A stretch of DNA of 64,000 nucleotides, taken from the NCBI GenBank assembly GCA_963788975.1, contig CAWBIJ010000004.1, positions 1 through 64,000 of the forward strand. Reading direction: 5' to 3'. The notes beneath the pieces are model-generated. The model was given only the letters and a program-made list of their open reading frames with translations. It was not told the DNA's origin and did not search any database. Position numbers and translations under genes: made by a program. The stretch is from VRUE01 sp963788975 (GTDB lineage: Bacteria > Actinomycetota > Thermoleophilia > Solirubrobacterales > 70-9). Positions 57,993-64,000 of the stretch are shown in pieces; position 1 is the stretch's first letter, and every line of letters starts with the position of its first letter.

Positions 57993-59683
57993 GTAGTGAC
58001 GGCACCGGATGAAGCAGAACTTACGGTCGCCGCGTACTTGGACATCACGCCGCTGCCGAAGGGTGACGGCGGCGACTCGTAGGCGGCTATGCGCTTGGCG
58101 ATCTCCTCATCGGGGAGGTCGATGGCGAGGCGGCGCGCGTCGATGTCGACCGTTATCTCGTCGCCCTCGCGGATCGCCGCGATCGGCCCTCCCCTGGCTG
58201 CCTCGGGAGCGACGTGGCCGATCATCAGGCCGCGGGTAGCACCGGAGAAACGGCCGTCGGTGACCATCGCGACGCTCTCCCCCAGTCCCTCGCCGACGAT
58301 TGCCGCGGTGACCTGGAGCATCTCCCGCATCCCCGGCCCGCCGACCGGACCCTCGTTGCGAATCACGACTATGTCGCCGGCATTGATCTGCTGGTCCTTG
58401 ACCGCGCGGAAGCATTCCTCTTCGGACTCGAAGACCCGGGCGGGTCCGGTCTGCTGGGTCCGCTCAGTACCGGCGAGCTTGACCACCGCGCCTTCGGGGG
58501 CGAGGTTGCCTTTGAGGATCGCCAGCCCGCCTTCGGCCTTGAGCGGATCGTCGAGCGGTCGCACGACTTCCTGACCGGGCGCCTCGCTTGCTTCCCCGGC
58601 TACCTCGCCGATCGTCTTGCCGGTCACGGTGGCCGCGCCCTCGTGCAGGCTGCCGCTTTCGGCGAGTCGCTTGAGAATCACCGGCACGCCACCGGCGGCG
58701 AAGAGGTCGGTAGCGACGAAGCGACCGCCGGGCTTGAGGTCGGCAAAGAGCGGCGTCGCGCGGGAGATGCGCTCGAAGTCGTCCATCGTCAGCTCGATCC
58801 CGAGCTCGCGGGCGAGCGCGATCAGGTGCAGGACCGCGTTCGTCGACCCGCCCGAGGCGCAGACGCAGGCGATCGCGTTCTCCAGCGAGTCGCGGGTGAT
58901 CACCTTGCTCGGGGTTATGTCCTCGGCGAGGACGTTGAGGACGAGCTCGCCGATCCGCTCCGCCACCGTCCCCTTCTCACTGTCTTCGGCGGGGACCATC
59001 GCCGAGCCGCCGGGGCTGATGCCCAGGGCCTCGAAAGCGCAGGCCATCGTGTTGGCGGTGAACTGGCCACCGCAGGCCCCGGCGCCGGGGCTGGCCACGC
59101 CCTCGAGCTCGTTCAGTTCCTCGTCGCTCATGTCGCCGGCGCTGTGGGCGCCAATCGCCTCGAAGATGTCGAGGATCGTCACGTCGCGGCCATGCCAGTG
59201 CCCCGGTGCGATCGAGCCGCCGTAGAAGAGCACGGAGGGAACGTCAAGCCGGGCCAGCGCCATCGCACAGCCCGGGATCGTCTTGTCGCAGGCGCAGATG
59301 GCGACGATCGCGTCGAACTGGTAGCCGCGCGCCATCAGCTCGATCGAGTCGGCGATCACCTCGCGGCTGATCAGCGAGGCCTTCATCCCCTGGGTCCCCA
59401 TCGTCACCCCGTCGGAGACGGCGACGGTGTTGAACTCCATCGGCGTGCCGCCAGCTGCGCGCACGCCCTCTTTGACGTGCTCGGCAAGCCCGCGCAGGTG
59501 GAAGTTGCAGGGCATCGCCTCGGTCCAGGTGTTGGCGATGCCGATCGTCGGCCGGCTGAGAGCGTCGTCGTCGAAGCCGATGCCCTTCATGTAGGCGCGC
59601 GAGTGGGCGCGATCGGGCCCGTCGAAGACGACGCTGGAGCGCGGGCGCGGCAGCGCGGTGGCGGTCTTGCCGTTCGTGCTCAT
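57989..59683 (-). CDS. ilvD: Dihydroxy-acid dehydratase
   Basis: 564 residues. Fe-S ligands in ICACDKTIPGC and GACGGQFTANTM; the C-terminal barrel has MVTDGRFSGATRG. It makes the 2-keto acids for Val and Ile. It overlaps the thiD end by 4 nt (ATGA), so thiD-ilvD form one unit. A short Ser/Ala tail ends the protein. Confidence 0.97.
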   Translation of the reverse strand: MSTNGKTATALPRPRSSVVFDGPDRAHSRAYMKGIGFDDDALSRPTIGIANTWTEAMPCNFHLRGLAEHVKEGVRAAGGTPMEFNTVAVSDGVTMGTQGMKASLISREVIADSIELMARGYQFDAIVAICACDKTIPGCAMALARLDVPSVLFYGGSIAPGHWHGRDVTILDIFEAIGAHSAGDMSDEELNELEGVASPGAGACGGQFTANTMACAFEALGISPGGSAMVPAEDSEKGTVAERIGELVLNVLAEDITPSKVITRDSLENAIACVCASGGSTNAVLHLIALARELGIELTMDDFERISRATPLFADLKPGGRFVATDLFAAGGVPVILKRLAESGSLHEGAATVTGKTIGEVAGEASEAPGQEVVRPLDDPLKAEGGLAILKGNLAPEGAVVKLAGTERTQQTGPARVFESEEECFRAVKDQQINAGDIVVIRNEGPVGGPGMREMLQVTAAIVGEGLGESVAMVTDGRFSGATRGLMIGHVAPEAARGGPIAAIREGDEITVDIDARRLAIDLPDEEIAKRIAAYESPPSPFGSGVMSKYAATVSSASSGAVTT

Positions 59684-60483
59684 GGGCGAAATCTACTCGC
59701 AAGCCCGAGCGCGTCGACCGGGCCGGCGCCCGCGCCGAGGCCCCGGAGGCCGGCGGCTACGGCATCGGAAGCGACCGCACGGGCGCCTCGCGCGGCATCC
59801 AGCGGCGCCTCGCCGCGGGCCAGGAATGCGGCGAGAGCGGCGGAGTGCGTACAGCCCGAGCCGTGGGAAGCCCCGTCGGGGTGGCGCTCGCCCTCGATCT
59901 GCTCCGCCTCGCGACCGTCGAAGAAGAGGTCGACCACGGCCTCGCTGTGGCCGCCGGTGACGACCACGGCCGCCGGGCCCAGCGCCAGCACCTCACGCGC
60001 CAGCTCCTCCTGCGAGTCGCGCTCGTCGGCGCCGCTCAGCACCCGCGCCTCGGGGATGTTCGGCGTGACGACCGTCGCCAGCGGCAGAAGGCGCTCGACC
60101 AGCGCCTGCCGCGCCCCGTCGTCGAGCAGGACGGCGCCGCTCTCAGCGACCATCACAGGGTCGAGCACCACCGGTGCATCACCGACCAGCAACAGTGCCT
60201 CGACCACAGCCTCGACCGTCTCCGCGGTGCCCAGCATCCCAATCTTGACCGCGTCAACGCCGATGTCTTCGGCCACTGCCCCGACCTGGGCGATGATCGT
60301 CTCCGGCGATACCGCCTCCACCGCCTCGACCCCCAACGTGTTCTGCGCCGTAATCGCAGTGATCGCGGTCATCCCGTGCACCCCGCAGCGAGCGAAGGCC
60401 TTCAGGTCGGCCTGGATGCCAGCCCCGCCGCCGGAATCGGAGCCAGCGATCGAGAGCGCGGTGGGTATGCGGGCCTCGTCCAT
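59680..60483 (-). CDS. thiD: HMP/HMP-P kinase
   Basis: 267 residues. Ribokinase-like: SIAGSDSGGGAGIQADLKAF near 12-31, AVKIGMLG near 77, VLDPVMVAESG near 105, HGSGCTHSAALAA near 218. It makes HMP-PP for thiamine. No TPP riboswitch is seen; only 10 nt separate it from dprA. The pairing with ilvD is unusual. Confidence 0.95.
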   Translation of the reverse strand: MDEARIPTALSIAGSDSGGGAGIQADLKAFARCGVHGMTAITAITAQNTLGVEAVEAVSPETIIAQVGAVAEDIGVDAVKIGMLGTAETVEAVVEALLLVGDAPVVLDPVMVAESGAVLLDDGARQALVERLLPLATVVTPNIPEARVLSGADERDSQEELAREVLALGPAAVVVTGGHSEAVVDLFFDGREAEQIEGERHPDGASHGSGCTHSAALAAFLARGEAPLDAARGARAVASDAVAAGLRGLGAGAGPVDALGLASRFRP

Positions 60484-60493
60484 GCTCAGCAGC

Positions 60494-61612
60494 CTAGATA
60501 CCCACCGGGGCTTTCAGCATGGTGCGGGCGTATGACCCAACCAGGGAGCAGGAGACGTAGCCGTGGGCCTCGAGGGAGGCGAGCGCGGTGGCGGCCTCGG
60601 CGCCGGAGAGATCGAGTGCGGCGGCGAGCGCATCGGGCGTGTCCGCGCCTCCCTCCACCGCTTCGAGCGCAGCGCGAAGCCGCGGGTCAAGACTCGGACC
60701 GGAGCGCTCGAGTCTGCGCGCGCCGGGCCCCAGCATCGCGTCCAGTACGTCCTGGGCGTCTCGCACAAGGCAGGCGCCGCCGGCGAGAAGGTCGTTCGGC
60801 CCGGCCGATGTGCGGGCGGTAACCGGCCCCGGCACGGCGCCGAGGTCCCGGCCTAGGTCGGCGGCGAGGTCGGCGGTAATCAGCGAGCCCGAGCGCCGCG
60901 CTCCCTCGACCACCACGGTCATGCCGGCGATCGCGGCCATGATCCGGTTGCGCGCTGGGAAGGTCCAGCGCCAGGCGCCTGTTCCCGGCGGCAGCTCGGA
61001 GAGGACGAGGCCCTGCTCGCAGATGCGCCGCCACAGCGAACGGTGGGCCTGCGGGTAGGCGACGTCGGCGCCACACCCGAGGACGGCGACCGTCTTTCCT
61101 GCGTCGAGCGCGCCGCGGTGCACGCAGCCGTCGATGCCGAAGGCGAGACCGCTGACCACGACCAGCCCCGCGGCGGCTAGCTCGCGGCCCAGCTCGCGTG
61201 CCACCTCACGCCCGTAAGCAGTGGCCCTGCGAGCGCCCACGACGGTGACCGCGTCATCGGGCTCGATCCCCTCGAGCAAGGCCGGGTCGCCGCGCCCGAT
61301 CAGCGCTCGGGGCGCGTCGGGTGCATCACGGAGCCCCTCCGGGTAAAGGGCGTCGTGGCGGCAACAAGCCCAGCACTGGGTCGCCCGCAGCTCATCGCGA
61401 AGGCGGCGCTCCTCGATCTCCCTCACGCCGGCAAGCATCTGCGTGGCGACGCTCGGCGCCGCCACAGCCGCGAGGTCCTCGTCCGAGAGCCGCAGCAGTT
61501 CCGGCGAGCGCGAGCCCGGTGCGCCGGTCGCGATCCGCTCGATGTAGGGGGCGAGGCGAGCGAGCAGCCAGGCGCGGCGCAGACACTCGGGGCATGCGCG
61601 GGGCTCGCTCAC
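60494..61612 (-). CDS. dprA: DNA-processing protein DprA
   Basis: 372 residues from GTG at 61612 (GGAGG upstream), overlapping the comM stop (GTGA). N-terminal Cys-rich lead (CPECLRRAWLL), Rossmann-like DprA core with VVGARRATAYGREVA, VSGLAFGIDGCVHRGAL and ARNRIMAAIAGMTVVVEG, then a DprA winged helix. It loads RecA on incoming single strands in transformation. Confidence 0.95.
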   Translation of the reverse strand: MSEPRACPECLRRAWLLARLAPYIERIATGAPGSRSPELLRLSDEDLAAVAAPSVATQMLAGVREIEERRLRDELRATQCWACCRHDALYPEGLRDAPDAPRALIGRGDPALLEGIEPDDAVTVVGARRATAYGREVARELGRELAAAGLVVVSGLAFGIDGCVHRGALDAGKTVAVLGCGADVAYPQAHRSLWRRICEQGLVLSELPPGTGAWRWTFPARNRIMAAIAGMTVVVEGARRSGSLITADLAADLGRDLGAVPGPVTARTSAGPNDLLAGGACLVRDAQDVLDAMLGPGARRLERSGPSLDPRLRAALEAVEGGADTPDALAAALDLSGAEAATALASLEAHGYVSCSLVGSYARTMLKAPVGI

Positions 61613-63102
61613 GCCTCCCTCCGCCGCAGCTGCAGGGCCTGGGCCATCTCGTCGCGCCCGATCGCCTCGGCGCCGGTGAGGTCGGCGATGGTCTGGGCCA
61701 GGCGAAGAACGCGGTCGTGAGCGCGGCCGCTGAGTCGACGCCGCGAGTAGGACTCGGCCAGCAGTGCCGCCGCGCCCTCCGTGAGGGCGCACTCCCGCGC
61801 CTCAGCGGGGGTCATCTCCGCGTTGCAGCGCCCTGCGCCGAGACGGCTCGCCTGGCGCCCCCGTGCCTCCTCCACCCGCTCCCGCACGGATGCCGAAGGC
61901 TCGCCAGCCTCACCGCCCATCGCCTCCGCGCTCGGCTGGCGAACCGTGGCGAGGATGTCGATGCGGTCGGCGAGGGCTCCGCTCAGCCTGCTCTCGTAAC
62001 GTCGCACCGCCTGCGGCGCGCAACTGCACTCGGCGTCCGTCTCGCCGCGCCCGCAAGGACACGGGTTGGATGCCGCGACCAGCATGAACCGGCATGGCAA
62101 CCGCCGGGCCGAGCCGGCCCGGGCGATCGACACCCATCCCGTCTCCAGTGGGGCCCGCAGCGCCTCCAGCGTGTCGCGGCGGAACTCGCAGAGCTCGTCG
62201 AGGAAGAGAACGCCGCGGTGGGCGAGCGTTATCTCACCGGGGCCGGGCGGGGTCCCGCCGCCGACCAGCCCCGCCGGACTGACCGTGTGGTGCGGCGCCC
62301 GGAAGGGCCGGGAGCCGGCGGAACCGTCTGTGAGCTTGCCGCAGGCGCTGGCGATCCTCGCCACCTCCAGTGCCTCCTCTTGGGCGAGCGGCGGCATGAT
62401 CGAGGGCAGGCGGCTGGCGGCGAGCGACTTGCCCGCCCCGGGCGGGCCGACCATCAGCAGGCTGTGACCGCCTGCTGCCGCAACCTCCAGCGCGTACCGC
62501 AGGTGCGGCTGGCCGCGCAGGTCGGCGAGGTCTCCCCCTCCCCGGTTGGCATCGAGGGCAAGCGGCAGCGGTCGCGGCGGCGCCGGTCGCCACTTGCCGG
62601 CGGCGAGCTCGGGCAACTGCGTCAGGCTCTCTAGGCCGATCACCTCGATTCCCGGAGCCAGGGCCGCCTCAGGCCCGTTTCCGGTGGGCACGAGGAGCTT
62701 CTCCGCACCCAGCTCACGCGCCGCTTCGGCGATCGCCAGCGCGCCCGGCACGGGCCTGGTCGAGCCGTCGAGCGCCAGCTCGCCGGCCATCGCGACCTGG
62801 GGAAGCGCTTTCCACTCCAGCTGCTCAGAAGCAGTCAGCAACGCCACGGCGATCGCCAGGTCCAGCCCGGGCCCGGCCTTGCGCAGGCTGGCGGGAGCGA
62901 GGTTGGCGACGATCCGCCGCAGGGGGAACTCGAAGCCGCAGTTGGAGAGCGCGGCACGGACCCGCTCGCGCGCCTCCCTCACCGCCGGGTCGGGGAGGCC
63001 GACGACAGAGAAGGCGGGCAGGCCCCGGCGCACGTCGATCTCGACCCGGACCGGCCGGGCCAAGATGCCGTCGAGAGTGAACGTTCGCGCCGTGGCGAGC
63101 AT
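61609..63102 (-). CDS. comM: ComM/YifB AAA+ helicase-like protein
   Basis: 497 residues: N-terminal Lon-like domain (SVVGLPDPAVREARERVRAAL), Walker A GPPGAGKS near 220, Walker B VLFLDELCEF near 297, and the Mg-chelatase-like C-terminal domain (YSRRRLSGRAHDRVLRLAQTIADL). A Cys-rich CPCGRGETDAECSC segment may bind zinc. It supports branch migration in recombination. Confidence 0.95.
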   Translation of the reverse strand: MLATARTFTLDGILARPVRVEIDVRRGLPAFSVVGLPDPAVREARERVRAALSNCGFEFPLRRIVANLAPASLRKAGPGLDLAIAVALLTASEQLEWKALPQVAMAGELALDGSTRPVPGALAIAEAARELGAEKLLVPTGNGPEAALAPGIEVIGLESLTQLPELAAGKWRPAPPRPLPLALDANRGGGDLADLRGQPHLRYALEVAAAGGHSLLMVGPPGAGKSLAASRLPSIMPPLAQEEALEVARIASACGKLTDGSAGSRPFRAPHHTVSPAGLVGGGTPPGPGEITLAHRGVLFLDELCEFRRDTLEALRAPLETGWVSIARAGSARRLPCRFMLVAASNPCPCGRGETDAECSCAPQAVRRYESRLSGALADRIDILATVRQPSAEAMGGEAGEPSASVRERVEEARGRQASRLGAGRCNAEMTPAEARECALTEGAAALLAESYSRRRLSGRAHDRVLRLAQTIADLTGAEAIGRDEMAQALQLRRREA

Positions 63103-63179
63103 GGCGACGACGCTAGGGGGCGAATTCCTACGCGTGGGTGCTTAGACGAAAAAGTGTGTGAATTCTTCCCCCCAAGACG

Positions 63180-63557
63180 GTGAAGGAGAGACGCCGCAGG
63201 CTCGGCGAGGCCGCCGAGGAGCTGGTGGCGAGACGGCTCGCCTCAGCCAACTGGGAGATCCTCGAGCGCAACGCCCGCACCCGCTTCGGCGAGCTCGACC
63301 TTGTCGCGCTCGACGGGCAGACGCTCGTCTTCGTCGAGGTCAAGGCCGGCCGCACCGGCTCCAGCTTCGGTCCCGAGCGACCGGTGCTGGCGGTCGACCG
63401 CCGCAAGCAGCAGCGCATCCGCCGCCTCGCCGCCGCTTGGATGGCGGAGCATCGTCTCGACCGGCGCTATAGGGAGATCCGCTTCGACGCCGTCGGCGTC
63501 AGCTTCGACCGCACCGGGCGCGTGGCCGACTACGAGCACATCGAGAACGCGTTCTAG
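63180..63557 (+). CDS. yraN: YraN/UPF0102 family protein
   Basis: 125 residues from GTG at 63180. Nuclease-like: GEAAEELVARRLASANWEILERNARTRFGELDLVALDG, then FVEVKAGRTG (E-x-K). UPF0102 proteins have the endonuclease fold; the role is not settled. The stop overlaps the rnhB stop (shared CTAG). Confidence 0.92.
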   Translation: MKERRRRLGEAAEELVARRLASANWEILERNARTRFGELDLVALDGQTLVFVEVKAGRTGSSFGPERPVLAVDRRKQQRIRRLAAAWMAEHRLDRRYREIRFDAVGVSFDRTGRVADYEHIENAF

Positions 63558-64000
63558 CCGGCGAGCTCGAGCTGGCTGTAAGCCACGGATTGGAACGAAC
63601 GCCGGTGCAGGGGCGAGATCCCGATCTGCTCGATCGCCCGGCGGTGCTCGGGGGTCGAGTAGCCAACGTGCTCGTCGAATCCCCAGCCAGGATGGTCGCC
63701 AGCGATACCGCGCATGTAGCGGTCGCGGGTGACCTTGGCGAGTACCGAGGCGGCGGCGATCGCGGCGCTGGTGGCGTCCCCTTCGATCACCGCCCGGTGC
63801 GGCACGGTGCAATCGCGCAGCGAGAAGCCGTCGACAAGGCAAGTGGCGCCCTCGTCCGGCTGCAGCCGTTCGAGCGCAGCCGCGAGCGCCCCGATGTTGG
63901 TGACGTGGAGGCCGCGCGCGTCGATCCCGCGCACACAGCGGATCACGATGCTGGTCCGCGCCGCCACCCTCAGCACCGCCGGGAAGAGCTCCTCGCGCCG
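63554..64000 (-). CDS. rnhB: RNase HII, N-terminus outside the window
   Basis: The last 148 residues; the frame continues past 64000 (RREELFPAVLRVA...), so the GTG at 63976 is not the real start. TCLVDGFSL holds an active-site Asp, GDATSAAIAAASVLAKVTRDRYM is typical, then the C-terminal GWGFDEHVGYSTPEH. It removes ribonucleotides from DNA. Confidence 0.95.
   Translation of the reverse strand, partial: RREELFPAVLRVAARTSIVIRCVRGIDARGLHVTNIGALAAALERLQPDEGATCLVDGFSLRDCTVPHRAVIEGDATSAAIAAASVLAKVTRDRYMRGIAGDHPGWGFDEHVGYSTPEHRRAIEQIGISPLHRRSFQSVAYSQLELAG

Noticed and set aside
60484..60493. TPP riboswitch for thiD
   Set aside because: Only 10 nt lie between dprA and thiD, and no THI-box sequence is seen.
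58214..60535. 773-aa plus-strand frame
   Set aside because: Antisense to ilvD and thiD.

Overview
The window is very GC-rich (roughly 68-70% by eye) with dense, mostly minus-strand coding and many 1-11 nt gene overlaps. An actinobacterial genome is suggested by the gene set: an Rpf-like transglycosylase, a VanW-like/YkuD L,D-transpeptidase, a FliA/WhiG-family sigma factor, a second EF-G-like GTPase, and GTG/TTG starts. The signal-peptide plus FN3 protein at the left edge (CRAYEQ...DKNG tail) and the secreted orphans beside it resemble Thermoleophilia/Solirubrobacterales proteins. That class-level placement is inference from recall, not from a search.

Layout. 0-2.6 kb: three secreted proteins of unknown function, one strikingly AT-rich. 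2.7-7.6 kb: folD, pcrA, cysE, cysK. 7.6-11.4 kb: excalibur protein, hicAB, a frameshifted MBL hydrolase, an Rrf2 regulator, a LuxR-type response regulator and an HDOD-LuxR protein. 11.4-19.4 kb: gltX/nfo (divergent, 1 bp apart), two related long-hairpin repeats, acyl-CoA dehydrogenase, a Cys-rich orphan, dnaE. 19.8-31.7 kb: Rpf-like protein, then one long minus-strand run from a TrmH-family methyltransferase through pheS-pheT-argC-argJ-argB-argD-two orphans-argG to a 51-aa membrane protein. 31.8-38.1 kb: rplT, rpmI, wecB (opposite strand), infC, thrS, a large membrane protein. 38.1-41.5 kb: cupin, tRNA-Val, yjbQ, tRNA-Cys, a DedA gene with a frameshift, a methyltransferase, a DUF4188-like protein.

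41.5-49.6 kb is the most interesting part. An intact tRNA-Gly(GCC) lies at 49600-49672. Its 3' portion is repeated perfectly (43 bp, direct) at 41512-41554, which is the usual footprint of a tRNA-integrated island. The 8.1 kb between holds two minus-strand operons. One encodes a four-TM protein, a metallo-beta-lactamase-fold hydrolase, an E2-E1 (UBC-ThiF) fusion and a JAB/MPN+ isopeptidase: a compact ubiquitin-like conjugation/deconjugation module of the type linked to anti-phage defence. The other encodes six unrecognised proteins, including two that share a domain and a small winged-helix protein. No integrase is visible.

49.7-64 kb: secreted serine protease, VOC protein, RNase H, Zn-ribbon orphan, EF-G-like GTPase, FliA/WhiG sigma, Xer recombinase, L,D-transpeptidase, a 5-FTHF cyclo-ligase relative, ilvD, thiD, dprA, comM, yraN and a partial rnhB. 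The sigma/Xer and dprA-comM-yraN-rnhB parts resemble a cluster known from streptomycetes, here interrupted by folate, Ilv and thiamine genes. A 61-bp repeat in inverted copies flanks 52.1-57.9 kb.

Three otherwise well-conserved reading frames (MBL hydrolase 8.3 kb, pheT 27.7 kb, dedA 39.6 kb) each need one added base. pheT is essential, so at least that one is probably a one-base deletion error in the assembly rather than a real mutation. No rRNA, CRISPR array or complete insertion sequence was seen.
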